Shown piece by piece: positions 25,996 to 34,306 of a DNA stretch of 64,000 nt; position 1 is the first letter of the stretch; each line of letters starts with the position of its first letter. Source of the stretch: Microbacterium galbinum (GTDB lineage: Bacteria; Actinomycetota; Actinomycetes; Actinomycetales; Microbacteriaceae); the NCBI RefSeq assembly GCF_023091225.1, contig NZ_JAHWXM010000001.1, forward strand, positions 2,811,913 to 2,875,912, read 5' to 3'. Below the pieces are notes generated by a model. It had not been told where the DNA came from. It made no database searches and was given only the letters and a program-made list of their open reading frames with translations. The position numbers were made by a program, and so were the translations under genes.

Positions 25996-27033
25996 ATGAA
26001 CACGCTTCTCCCCACCTCGATCGTCGGCAGCCTTCCGAAGCCCTCCTGGCTCGCGCAGCCCGAAACCCTCTGGTCGCCCTGGAAGCTCGAGGGCGATGCC
26101 CTGGCCGAGGGCAAGCAGGACGCCCTGCGCAGCGCCGTGCAGGAACAAGCCCGACGCGGCATCGACGTGATCAGCGACGGCGAGCAGACCCGCCAGCACT
26201 TCGTCACGACGTTCATCGAGCACCTCAGCGGCGTCGACTTCGATCAGCGCGAGACGGTCCGCATCCGCGATCGCTACGACGCGAGCGTGCCGACCGTCGT
26301 CGGTGCCGTGAGCCGCGAGAAGCCGGTGTTCGTCGACGACGCGCGCTTCCTCCGCCAGCAGACCGATCGGCCGATCAAGTGGGCCCTGCCCGGCCCGATG
26401 ACGATGATCGACACGCTCTCGGACCGCCACTACCGGAGCCGCGAGAAGCTGGCCTGGGAGTTCGCGACGATCCTCAACCAGGAGGCGCGGGAGCTCGAGG
26501 CCGCCGGTGTCGACGTCATCCAGTTCGACGAGCCCGCCTTCAACGTGTTCTTCGACGAGCTCAAGGACTGGGGCGTCGCGACGCTCGAGCGGGCCGCCGA
26601 GGGACTGCGCGCCGAGACCGTCGTGCACATCTGCTACGGCTACGGCATCAAGGCCAACAACGACTGGAAGGCCACGCTCGGATCGGAGTGGCGCCAGTAC
26701 GAGGAGTCGTTCCCGCTGCTGCAGCAGTCGATCATCGACACGGTGTCGCTCGAGCGGGCGAACTCGCACGTGCCGCTCGACCTCATCGAGCTCATCCGCG
26801 GCAAGAAGGTCATGCTCGGCGCGATCGACGTGTCGAGCACGACGGTCGAGACGCCCGAGCAGGTCGCCGACACGCTGCGCGACGCGCTCGCGTTCGTCGA
26901 CGCCGACAAGCTCGTGCCGAGCACGAACTGCGGCATGGCGCCCCTGCCGCGAGACGTCGCCCTCGGCAAGCTCAGCGCGCTCAGCGCGGGTGCGGCGCTG
27001 CTCCGCGACGAGCTGTCCGCGAACGCACGGTGA
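25996..27033 (+). CDS. mesD: MesD-type core methionine synthase (folate-independent)
   Basis: This 345-residue protein is a MetE C-terminal catalytic core without the folate-binding N-terminal half. The zinc ligands are visible: HICYG gives His211 and Cys213, and TNCGM gives Cys312. The substrate-side motif IVGSLPKPSWL opens the barrel, and VIQFDEPAFN is the homocysteine-side signature. It follows mesX directly, which is the defining context of MesD. The reaction is methylation of homocysteine to methionine without methyltetrahydrofolate, coupled in an unknown way to oxygen and MesX. The ATG at 25996 is preferred, with GGAG further upstream than usual. Confidence 0.87.
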   Translation: MNTLLPTSIVGSLPKPSWLAQPETLWSPWKLEGDALAEGKQDALRSAVQEQARRGIDVISDGEQTRQHFVTTFIEHLSGVDFDQRETVRIRDRYDASVPTVVGAVSREKPVFVDDARFLRQQTDRPIKWALPGPMTMIDTLSDRHYRSREKLAWEFATILNQEARELEAAGVDVIQFDEPAFNVFFDELKDWGVATLERAAEGLRAETVVHICYGYGIKANNDWKATLGSEWRQYEESFPLLQQSIIDTVSLERANSHVPLDLIELIRGKKVMLGAIDVSSTTVETPEQVADTLRDALAFVDADKLVPSTNCGMAPLPRDVALGKLSALSAGAALLRDELSANAR

Positions 27034-27058
27034 CCGCGCCCGGCGTCGCGGGTGGGGG

Positions 27059-27925
27059 TCACACCCGAGGCGGCTCGCTCGGCGGGAAGAGCAGGCGCGT
27101 CTGGTAGCGGGTCATCGCGAAGACGACGGCCCCGAGACCGGCGAAGACCACGGCACCGACCGCTGTGACCCAGCCGATGACCGACGACGCATAGTCGGAC
27201 GGATCGTGCGCCCCGACGATGATGAAGAACACCCCGATGATGAGAGCGATCGCCGCGAGGGCGAACACCCCGATGCCGACCCAGCGCAGGGCGGCTTGAG
27301 CCTGCGGAGCGTGGAAGGTCGGGCGGATGCCGAACTTCGAGTTCGTGTACTGACTCCATCGCGCGCCGGTCCACCAGCGACCGGTGGTGCCGGTGATCGG
27401 GTACCAGCCGGCCCCGGGGCCCTCCTGCTCGCCGGGAAGCGGGCGGAACGCCTCGGCCATCAGCGGGGCGGAGGTCGGCACCGGGATGCGCAGTACGGCG
27501 GTCGTCTGGATCGCGATGCCGAACCACAGGGCGGCCACGAGCAGCATCGGGATTCCGGCGAACGAGACACCGGGAGCGAGCGTGCCGAGCACGAACTGCA
27601 CGGCGCCCAGCGAGGCGAAGACCGCCCCCAACGCCCAGGCGAAACCCACCTGCTCGGTGCTCGCCCAGTCCGTGCCGTGCGAGCCGTCGCTCTTCGTGCG
27701 CATCGCCGTCCACTTCTTCCCGTCCCACCAGCGGGCGGGGCCCGCGGGGGTGACGTACCAGCCGGGCAGGGGGCCGGCAGCGGTCGCCGACGTCTGGCCG
27801 ACGGGCGGTGCGGATGCCGCGACCGCAGCCGGAGCATCCGCCTCGTGCGCCGTCCACTGCGTGCCGTCCCACCAGCGCACACGCCCCGGCGTGCCCGCGT
27901 CGTACCATCCCGGTGCTGCGTTCAT
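27059..27925 (-). CDS. Membrane protein with three DUF2510 domains
   Basis: This 288-residue protein starts at an ATG behind GGGAGGG. It carries three copies of the short DUF2510 unit: GWYDAG with RWWDGTQWT near residue 6, GWYVTPAG with RWWDGKKWT near 53, and GWYPITG with RWWTGARWS near 172. Two hydrophobic pairs (about residues 95-145 and 215-265) flank the third copy, giving roughly four membrane helices. DUF2510 units are common at the ends of actinobacterial membrane proteins and are of unknown function. No partner gene is adjacent. Confidence 0.85.
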   Translation of the reverse strand: MNAAPGWYDAGTPGRVRWWDGTQWTAHEADAPAAVAASAPPVGQTSATAAGPLPGWYVTPAGPARWWDGKKWTAMRTKSDGSHGTDWASTEQVGFAWALGAVFASLGAVQFVLGTLAPGVSFAGIPMLLVAALWFGIAIQTTAVLRIPVPTSAPLMAEAFRPLPGEQEGPGAGWYPITGTTGRWWTGARWSQYTNSKFGIRPTFHAPQAQAALRWVGIGVFALAAIALIIGVFFIIVGAHDPSDYASSVIGWVTAVGAVVFAGLGAVVFAMTRYQTRLLFPPSEPPRV

Positions 27926-28260
27926 GAAGCGACCCTCCCCGTCGGCTGTAGCGGTTCGAGCGTAACGTCTCGGCTCGCGCGGCCGCCTCTGATGCGGGGC
28001 CGAGAGCGGGCAATCCTTGGCAAATCTCGTGGCAAGTTCGTGACGATCACATGACGCACCCATCGAAAAAGCGCGGTATCACAAGGGTCGCGTGGCACAT
28101 CTGTGGCACATCGCTTGTCTTGCCGGATCGGCGATCCATACAGTTCCCTCAAGCGAGCGAAAGCGCCGCCCATGAATCAGCTAGCGGACCCGCGCACCCC
28201 CGACATCGGCGCCTGACGCTCGATCGTGGTACCTGTTGAGAGTCCGCCAATGGAGGCGAA
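27926..28260. other. 335-bp intergenic region with candidate LacI-type sites
   Basis: No gene is seen. It holds the promoters of the DUF2510 gene and of the MHS transporter. TTGGCAAATCTCGTGGCAA at 28017-28035 resembles the inverted site in front of the LacI gene (about 14 of 20 positions alike when one is reversed). An 11-bp direct repeat GTGGCACATCT/G lies at 28092-28113. Confidence 0.5.
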
Positions 28261-29613
28261 ATGACGAATACTGCAATTCCCAAGAAGACGCCCGCGAAGG
28301 CGGCCATCGCTTCCTGGGTCGGCACGACCCTGGAGTACTACGACTTCGCCGTCTACGGCACGGCCGCAGCGCTCGTGCTCAATCAGCTGTTCTTCCCCCC
28401 TGAGCTCCCCGAGGGTGTGCGCGTGCTGCTCAGCATGATGACGCTCGCGGTCGGCTACGTGGTCCGCCCGCTCGGCGCCTTCATCCTCGGCCCGCTCGGC
28501 GACCGCTTCGGCCGCAAGTTCGTCATGATGCTGACGCTGTTCGGCATCGGCATCTGCACGTTCATCATCGGCTGCCTGCCGACCTTCGAGCAGATCGGCG
28601 TCCTCGCCCCGATCCTGCTGGTGGTCATCCGCATCATCCAGGGCCTGTCGGTCTCGGGCGAGCAGGCCAGCGCGATCTCGATGAGCCTCGAGCACGCCTC
28701 CGACAACCGCCGCGGCTTCACGACGAGCTTCGTCACGAGCGGTTCCGCCTCGGGTGGCCTGCTCGCGACCGCCGTCTTCATCCCCTTCGCGGCACTGCCG
28801 ACCGAGGACCTGCTCGGCTGGGCCTGGCGCATCCCGTTCTGGCTCTCGGCCGTCGTCGTCGTGGTCGCGTACCTCATCCGCCGCAACCTCGAAGAGCCGC
28901 CGTCGTTCGTCGAGACCCAGGCGATCAAGGCGCAGCTGCCGCCGATCAAGCAGGTGCTGCGCTTCCACTGGCGCACGATCATCCGCGTCGCCGCCTGCGC
29001 CATGATCGCCGGCGTCAGCTACCTGTTCGCCACGTTCTCGGTCGCCTTCGCGACCACCGGATACGGCCTCGACAAGTCGACCATGCTCTGGGTGCCCGTG
29101 CTCGCCAGCCTGCTCGCCCTGCTCTACACGCCGTTCGCCGGGTACATCTCCGACCTCATCGGCCGCAAGACGGTCTTCATCATCGGAGCCGTGGGCGCCG
29201 GTGTCACGACCATGCCGTACCTGTGGGCGATCAGCGAGGGCAACTGGCCGCTGATCTTCACCCTCGGCATCCTCTGCAACGGGTTCTTCTACTCCACGGC
29301 CAACGCCGCGTGGCCCGCGTTCTTCGCCGAGATGTTCCCGAATCGCGTTCGCGTCTCGGGTCTCGCGGTCGGCACGCAGATCGGCTTCGCGATCGCCGGT
29401 GCCATCGGCCCGGTGGCGTCGACGGCGCTCGCCGGAGAAGACCTGCAGAACTGGTTCGGACCGGCCCTCCTCGGGCTGGGACTCATGGCGATCGCCGTGA
29501 TCGCGGCGCTCACCGCGAAGGAGACCCGTCGCTACTCGCTCGACGAGGTCGACGACGTGCAGCAGACCCAGAAGGAGAAGGACGCGGTCACCGCGTCGAT
29601 CCTCGTCCCCTGA
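28261..29613 (+). CDS. MHS-family major facilitator (metabolite:proton symporter)
   Basis: This 450-residue transporter has twelve predicted helices and the MHS signature SWVGTTLEYYDFAVYGTAAA in the first helix, with the loop motif GDRFGRKFVMM. MHS proteins carry organic acids and zwitterions (for example shikimate, citrate, proline betaine) with protons. Its position beside a LacI regulator and a pxp/aminotransferase operon, and a shared candidate operator, suggest it imports the compound that the operon degrades. The start is preceded by AATGGAGG. A strong terminator follows. Confidence 0.9.
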   Translation: MTNTAIPKKTPAKAAIASWVGTTLEYYDFAVYGTAAALVLNQLFFPPELPEGVRVLLSMMTLAVGYVVRPLGAFILGPLGDRFGRKFVMMLTLFGIGICTFIIGCLPTFEQIGVLAPILLVVIRIIQGLSVSGEQASAISMSLEHASDNRRGFTTSFVTSGSASGGLLATAVFIPFAALPTEDLLGWAWRIPFWLSAVVVVVAYLIRRNLEEPPSFVETQAIKAQLPPIKQVLRFHWRTIIRVAACAMIAGVSYLFATFSVAFATTGYGLDKSTMLWVPVLASLLALLYTPFAGYISDLIGRKTVFIIGAVGAGVTTMPYLWAISEGNWPLIFTLGILCNGFFYSTANAAWPAFFAEMFPNRVRVSGLAVGTQIGFAIAGAIGPVASTALAGEDLQNWFGPALLGLGLMAIAVIAALTAKETRRYSLDEVDDVQQTQKEKDAVTASILVP

Positions 29614-29625
29614 CGACGGATGCCT

Positions 29626-29663
29626 CGAAGGGCCCGGGATGCTTCGGCATCCCGGGCCCTTCG
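29626..29663 (+). terminator. Strong GC hairpin after MHS transporter gene
   Basis: A 17-bp perfect stem (29626-29642 with 29647-29663) closed by a TTCG tetraloop, 12 bases after the stop codon. Confidence 0.85.
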
Positions 29664-29678
29664 TGCGCCCGGGAAGCC

Positions 29679-29738
29679 GTGAGTGGTCAAGACACGCCGC
29701 GCGGCGGCATCCGCTCAGGGCGTGTCTTGACCCCTCAC
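29679..29738. repeat. Intergenic palindrome, copy A
   Basis: Arms GTGAG-T-GGTCAAGACACGCC and GGCGTGTCTTGACC-C-CTCAC pair over 19 of 20 positions around a 20-nt loop. A closely related palindrome is at 49703-49760. Both lie between a plus-strand gene end and the end of a minus-strand LacI gene. Confidence 0.8.
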
Positions 29739-29763
29739 GGAGAAACGACGGAGGGAGCGGGCG

Positions 29764-30774
29764 TCAGGCTTTGCGGGGGCCGGTGGATGCCCGCACCGTG
29801 AGGTGCGCCGAGATGTGATCGATGCGGTCGGAGCGATCGCGGGTCGCGAAGCGGCCGATCAACATGTCGACCGCGGCGCGACCGGCGCTCTCACCCGGCG
29901 AGGTGACGGTGGTCAGCGGCGGATGCGAGAACGACGAGCCGAAGATGTCGTCGCAGCCGACCACGCTGAGGTCGTCGGGGATCGAGACGCCGAGCTGGCG
30001 GAATCGGTCGAGCGCCCCGATCGCGAGCACGTCGTTGAAGAAGATGCAGGCGGTCGCGCGGGTGAGCACGACGGCATCCGCTGCGGCCGCCCCGTTCGCG
30101 AGGGTCACGTGGTAGCGGCCGACGGCGACGAGGTCGACGCCGTCCTCCTCGGCGGCAGCCGTGATCGCGTCGAAGCGCGTGCCGTCGGTCCAGGAGCCGT
30201 GCGGGCCGCGCACGTAGGCGATGCGGGTGTGTCCGAGCGAGTGCAGGTAGTGCACCGCCTGCGCGAGGCCGGCGGGGGTGTCGATCACGACGCCGGAGAG
30301 CCCGGGGGACTGGCGGTTGATCACCACGGTCGGCGCGATCTGCGCGACCGCGCGCAGGGCCTCGTCATCGATGCGCGGCGACGACACGACGATGCCGTCG
30401 ACGGTGCGGGCGAGCTCGCGCAGCCACTGCTCCTCCATCGGCAGCGACTCCTCGGTGCTGACGAGAAGGTGCAGGTAGCTCGCCGCCCGGATCTGCGCCT
30501 GAGCGCCCCGGGTCACGTCGAGGTTGAACGGGTTGGTGAGGTTCGGGAGCACGAGCGCGATCGTGCCGCGCGCGAGGCGGTTCTCGGTGGCGGGCAGGAG
30601 CGCCGAGGTGTAGCCCATCTCCTGCGCCTTGCTGGTGATGCGCTCGTACATCGCCGGGCTCACGCGGTTGGGGTTCGAGAGGGCGCGCGAGACCGTCGAG
30701 GGGGCGACGCCGAGCGCCTCGGCGATCTCGGTGAGGGTGACGCGGCGCTGCACGCGGCGGGCGGGAACGGCCAT
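29764..30774 (-). CDS. LacI family transcriptional regulator
   Basis: This 336-residue repressor has the N-terminal LacI HTH with hinge (residues about 10-60: VTLTEIAEALGVAPSTVSRALSNPNRVSP) and a sugar-binding-type effector domain. The ATG at 30774 is used; an ATG ten codons earlier lacks any ribosome site, and both are weak. It is divergent from the pxpA-led operon with a 198-bp gap. TGGCA-N7-TGCCA at 30818-30834 is a likely operator, and a similar site precedes the MHS transporter gene. It therefore probably controls both uptake and catabolism. Confidence 0.9.
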   Translation of the reverse strand: MAVPARRVQRRVTLTEIAEALGVAPSTVSRALSNPNRVSPAMYERITSKAQEMGYTSALLPATENRLARGTIALVLPNLTNPFNLDVTRGAQAQIRAASYLHLLVSTEESLPMEEQWLRELARTVDGIVVSSPRIDDEALRAVAQIAPTVVINRQSPGLSGVVIDTPAGLAQAVHYLHSLGHTRIAYVRGPHGSWTDGTRFDAITAAAEEDGVDLVAVGRYHVTLANGAAAADAVVLTRATACIFFNDVLAIGALDRFRQLGVSIPDDLSVVGCDDIFGSSFSHPPLTTVTSPGESAGRAAVDMLIGRFATRDRSDRIDHISAHLTVRASTGPRKA

Positions 30775-30817
30775 GGCTCGATGGTAGCGAAGCGGCGCCG
30801 TCATCGGTACCCGTTAG

Positions 30818-30834
30818 TGGCACGGATTTTGCCA
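30818..30834. promoter_or_regulatory. Candidate operator of the LacI regulator at 29764
   Basis: TGGCA and TGCCA form an inverted repeat separated by 7 bases, in the divergent gap before the LacI gene and the pxp operon. A related sequence lies at 28017-28035 before the MHS gene. Confidence 0.5.
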
Positions 30835-30972
30835 ATGGACCGAACCGAATGCCCGAGAAACACGGGATTCGAGCGAGGTATCCGGCACGGAAGCGGCACG
30901 ATCCTGCACCCTCCGGTGCCGACCGTCCTAGCCTTTTCCCGACGGCGGAATCGACGACGAGAGGAGCTGGCG

Positions 30973-31743
30973 ATGACCCGCAGGATCGACCTGGTCGCTG
31001 ACCTGGGTGAGGGCTTCGGCCCGTGGCGGATGGGCGACGACGCCGCCCTCCTCGACGTGCTCACCTCGGCCAACATCGCGTGCGGCTTCCACGCCGGCGA
31101 CTCGCAGATCATGGACGAGACCGTCCGCGCCTGCGTGCAGCGCGGCGTCGGCATCGGCGCCCACCCCTCCTTCCCGGATCTGCAGGGCTTCGGGCGTCGC
31201 GACATGGGCCTCACGGCCGACGAGGTGCGCACCGACGTGCTCTACCAGTTCGGCGCGCTGCAGGCGATCGCCGCCTTCAACGGCACACAGGTCACCCACC
31301 TCGCCCCGCACGGCCGGCTCGGCAACCTCGTCGCGGTGCGCGAGGACTACGCGGATGCCGTCGCCACCGCCGCCGCGCGCCTCAACCCCGAGCTCATCGT
31401 GCTCGCCCAGGACGGCAAGCTCGCCGACGCCGCCCGGGCCGCGGGTCTGCGCGTGGGCATCGTCGGCATCGCCGACCGCGCCTACGAGGACGACGGCACC
31501 CTGGTGCGCCGCACCGAGCCCGGTGCCGTGATCCACGATGCCGAGGAGATCCGTCGGCGCACCGTGCGGATGGTCGTCGACGGCGTGATCGAGAGCCGTA
31601 ACGGCGTGCTCATCCCCGTCGCCTGCGACACGGTGCTCGTGCACGGAGACACCGACGGCGCGGTGGAGCTCGCCCGCCAGATCCGCGCGGGCCTCGAATC
31701 GGCGGGCGTCGAGATCGCCCCGCTCGCGCACTGGCTGGAGTGA
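30973..31743 (+). CDS. pxpA: LamB/YcsF family, 5-oxoprolinase subunit A-like
   Basis: This 256-residue protein starts at ATG after GAGGAG. It has the family motifs DLGEGFG, NIACGFHAGD and GAHPSFPDLQGFGRRDMG. PxpA works with PxpB and PxpC to open 5-oxoproline to glutamate using ATP. One conserved site differs: the usual HVKPHG-LYN block reads HLAPHGRLGN here, so the lysine and tyrosine are lost. This may mark a subfamily with another lactam or amide substrate. It leads an operon with pxpB, pxpC, an SDR, an RraA-type aldolase, an aminotransferase and a hydroxyacid dehydrogenase. Confidence 0.85.
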   Translation: MTRRIDLVADLGEGFGPWRMGDDAALLDVLTSANIACGFHAGDSQIMDETVRACVQRGVGIGAHPSFPDLQGFGRRDMGLTADEVRTDVLYQFGALQAIAAFNGTQVTHLAPHGRLGNLVAVREDYADAVATAAARLNPELIVLAQDGKLADAARAAGLRVGIVGIADRAYEDDGTLVRRTEPGAVIHDAEEIRRRTVRMVVDGVIESRNGVLIPVACDTVLVHGDTDGAVELARQIRAGLESAGVEIAPLAHWLE

Positions 31744-32462
31744 GCGACCCCATGTCATCGGCATCCGTCGTCATCTCGCCCAGCGGCAACTCCGCGCTGC
31801 GCGTCGCCAGCACCCTCGCCGACCGCGAAGCGGGCTGGCGCCTCGTGCACCACCTGGCCCGTTTCGTCGACGCGGCCCACGTGCCCGGCGTCGAGTGCGT
31901 CATCCCCACCTACGACGCGGCGCTGATCGAGATCGATCCCGCCGAGGTGTCGCTCGAGCGCCTCGGCGAGTACCTCGCGCACGTGGTCGACGGCCTCGAT
32001 CACGACCGCCCGCTCACCGACAGCCCGCGCACCTTCGACGTGCCGGTGCTCTACGACATCGACGGCGAGCTCGACCTCCGCACCGTCGCCGATGCCCAGG
32101 GCCTCAGCGTCGCCGACGTCATCCGCCTGCACTCCGAACCGACCTACGTGGTGCGCTGCCTCGGTGCTCCCGGCGGCTCGCCCATGCTCGACGGCCCGCC
32201 GTTCCCCCTACCCGTTCCGCGTCTCGCGAGCCCGCGGGCGCACGTGCCGCAGGGCGTGGTGTCGGTCGCCGGACGCCAGGCGACGATCACCCCGGCCGCG
32301 GCCCCCGGCGGCTGGCCGCTCATCGGGCGCACGCCGCTCGTCGTGCTCGACCTCGCGGCCGAACCGTTCGTGCCCTACGAGCCCGGCGACCTGATCCGCT
32401 TCCGCGCGATCGATCAGGCGGAGTACGACGCCCTGCTCGGCACCCGGATGGTGGCGCTGTGA
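31740..32462 (+). CDS. pxpB: 5-oxoprolinase subunit B-like (KipI/AHS1)
   Basis: This 240-residue protein starts at a GTG overlapping the pxpA stop by 4 nt; an ATG four codons later is possible. It is an allophanate hydrolase subunit 1/KipI-type protein, with the ending PGGWPLIGRTPLVVLDL and FVPYEPGDLIRFRAID typical of the C-terminal cyclophilin-like half. It forms the BC complex with the next gene product and is expected to phosphorylate or activate the lactam carbonyl. Both neighbours overlap it, so the three subunits are made together. Confidence 0.88.
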   Translation: MSDPMSSASVVISPSGNSALRVASTLADREAGWRLVHHLARFVDAAHVPGVECVIPTYDAALIEIDPAEVSLERLGEYLAHVVDGLDHDRPLTDSPRTFDVPVLYDIDGELDLRTVADAQGLSVADVIRLHSEPTYVVRCLGAPGGSPMLDGPPFPLPVPRLASPRAHVPQGVVSVAGRQATITPAAAPGGWPLIGRTPLVVLDLAAEPFVPYEPGDLIRFRAIDQAEYDALLGTRMVAL

Positions 32463-33487
32463 ACGCCGGGGCGGGGAACGCGCATGCGGTGAACGCTGGG
32501 GCGCTGACGGTCATCGAGGCCGGATCCACCCAGGTCACCGACCTCGGGCGGCGCCGGGGTCCCCGCTTCGGCGTGCCGGTCAACGGCGCCCTCGATCAGC
32601 GCTCGGCCCGGATCGCGAACATCCTCGTCGGCAACCCCGAGACCGCCCCGGTGCTCGAGATCACCGCCCTCGACGCCGAGTTCGTCGCCGACATCGACAT
32701 CCTCATCGCGGTCTCCGGCGCCGACGGGCACCTCACCGTCGACGGCGTCGGCCGGCCCACGAACCAGCCGGTCTCGGTGCGCGCGGGCGAGGCGATCGCC
32801 CTGCGGCAGATCCAGGGCGGGTTGCGCTCCTACCTCGCGGTGCGCGGGTCGTTCGACGTGCCGCAGCTGCTCGGCAGCTGCGCTCCCGACTCGGTGCTCG
32901 GCTTCGGCGGGCGCCTCGTGGTCGGCGAGCGGATCGCGTTGCGCACCGCCACGGCACCGGTCTTCAACGCGCACTTCACGGCCGAGCTCTACGACCTCGA
33001 CGTGCCGCGACTGCCCACGGGCTTCATCGTCGACGTCACCGACGGCCCCGACCTCGACGACTTCGCGGGTACCGCCGACCGACTGTTCGCCCAGCCCTAT
33101 CTCGTCACCCCGAAGAGCAACCACATCGGGCTGCGCATGACGGGGCCGCTGCCCGAGCGGCGGACGCAGGGCGAGGTGCTCTCGCGCGGCGTTCCCGTGG
33201 GGGCGGTCGAGGTTCCGCCGGGCGATGAACTGCTCGTGCTGCACCGCGGGCGGGGCGTCACCGCCGGGTACCCGGTGCTCGCGGTCGTCACCTCCGGCTC
33301 GCTCGATGTGCTCGCCCAGGTGCGCCCGGGGCAGCACCTCCGCTTTCGGCGCCTCTCGGCATCCGATGCCGCGGCCCGTGCCCGCGCCGAGCTCGTCGAG
33401 CTCGAAGCGCTCCGCCTTCGCGTCCGCTCCGTCTTCGACGCGCTGGACGCCCTCTCCACAGCCACCACCGGAAGGACCCTCCTATGA
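32459..33487 (+). CDS. pxpC: 5-oxoprolinase subunit C-like (KipA/AHS2)
   Basis: This 342-residue protein begins at GTG overlapping the pxpB stop. A second in-frame GTG is 13 codons in. It is the biotin-dependent-carboxyltransferase-like subunit (AHS2/KipA), with GRRRGPRFGVPVNGALDQ near residue 30, ANILVGN, and SNHIGLRMTGPLPER near residue 220. Together with PxpA and PxpB it should perform ATP-driven opening of a cyclic amide. Its stop overlaps the ATG of the SDR gene. Confidence 0.88.
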   Translation: MNAGAGNAHAVNAGALTVIEAGSTQVTDLGRRRGPRFGVPVNGALDQRSARIANILVGNPETAPVLEITALDAEFVADIDILIAVSGADGHLTVDGVGRPTNQPVSVRAGEAIALRQIQGGLRSYLAVRGSFDVPQLLGSCAPDSVLGFGGRLVVGERIALRTATAPVFNAHFTAELYDLDVPRLPTGFIVDVTDGPDLDDFAGTADRLFAQPYLVTPKSNHIGLRMTGPLPERRTQGEVLSRGVPVGAVEVPPGDELLVLHRGRGVTAGYPVLAVVTSGSLDVLAQVRPGQHLRFRRLSASDAAARARAELVELEALRLRVRSVFDALDALSTATTGRTLL

Positions 33488-34275
33488 CTTTCTCCGACTA
33501 CCGCACCGCCGTCGTCACCGGCGCGACGAGCGGCGTGGGCCGCGGCGCGATCGACCTCTTCCTCGCGAAGGGTCTCACCGTGCACGCGATCGCCCGCGAC
33601 GAGCAGAGGCTGGCGGCCCTCGCCGAGAAGGGCGTGATCACCCACGCGCTCGACGTGCGCGACACCGCCGCCCTCACGCGCGCGCTCGACGGGGTCGAAG
33701 CCGACATCGTGCTCAACAGCGCCGGTGTCAGCCGCGCGGGCAACATCCTCGACGCCTCGGCCGACGACCTCGACGACCTCGTCGAGGTCAACCTCACGGC
33801 GGTCATGCAGATCCTGCGCCTGCTCTACCCGGGCATGGTCGAGCGCGACCGCGGCCACGTGCTCAACATCTCGTCGATCGCCGGGCACTACAACTTCTTC
33901 GGCCACACGGCCTATCACGCGACCAAGGCCGCCGTGCACCAGCTGTCGCGCCAGCTGCGCAACGACGCCCTCGGCAAGCGGGTGCGCGTCACCGAGCTGA
34001 GCCCGGGCCGCATCGAGACCGAGATCTTCTCGCGCAACCTGGGCGGCACGCCCGAGACGGATGCCGCCGCCTGGGCGACCTACTACGAGGGCTTCGAGTC
34101 GCTCACGGTCAACGACATCGTCGCGGCCATCGACTACGCGGTCGACGCCCCCTCGCACGTGAACATCGGGCTCATCGAGCTCATGCCCACCTTCCAGGTG
34201 CCCGGAGGACTCACCTTCGACCGCCGCGACGCCGAGCTCGTGCAGTCCGCAGCGACCGCCGCGAGCGCCGAGTAA
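33484..34275 (+). CDS. SDR family oxidoreductase
   Basis: This 263-residue short-chain dehydrogenase has the cofactor loop TGATSGVGRG, the NSAG motif, catalytic Ser in ISSIAGHY and the YHATK dyad. It looks like the serine/3-hydroxy-acid dehydrogenase subgroup (YdfG-like; SPGRIETEIFS). Its ATG overlaps the pxpC stop. In the proposed pathway it would oxidise or reduce a hydroxyl on the carbon chain released by ring opening, or interconvert the small product of the aldolase. This assignment is inference from context. Confidence 0.87.
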   Translation: MTFSDYRTAVVTGATSGVGRGAIDLFLAKGLTVHAIARDEQRLAALAEKGVITHALDVRDTAALTRALDGVEADIVLNSAGVSRAGNILDASADDLDDLVEVNLTAVMQILRLLYPGMVERDRGHVLNISSIAGHYNFFGHTAYHATKAAVHQLSRQLRNDALGKRVRVTELSPGRIETEIFSRNLGGTPETDAAAWATYYEGFESLTVNDIVAAIDYAVDAPSHVNIGLIELMPTFQVPGGLTFDRRDAELVQSAATAASAE

Positions 34276-34306
34276 ACGAGAACGCAGAGTAAAGAGGAAC
34301 GAGACC

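Noticed and set aside
29803..30972. N-terminal extension of pxpA by 390 codons
   Set aside because: The extension is antisense to the LacI gene; the ATG at 30973 has a good GAGGAG site and matches the family length.
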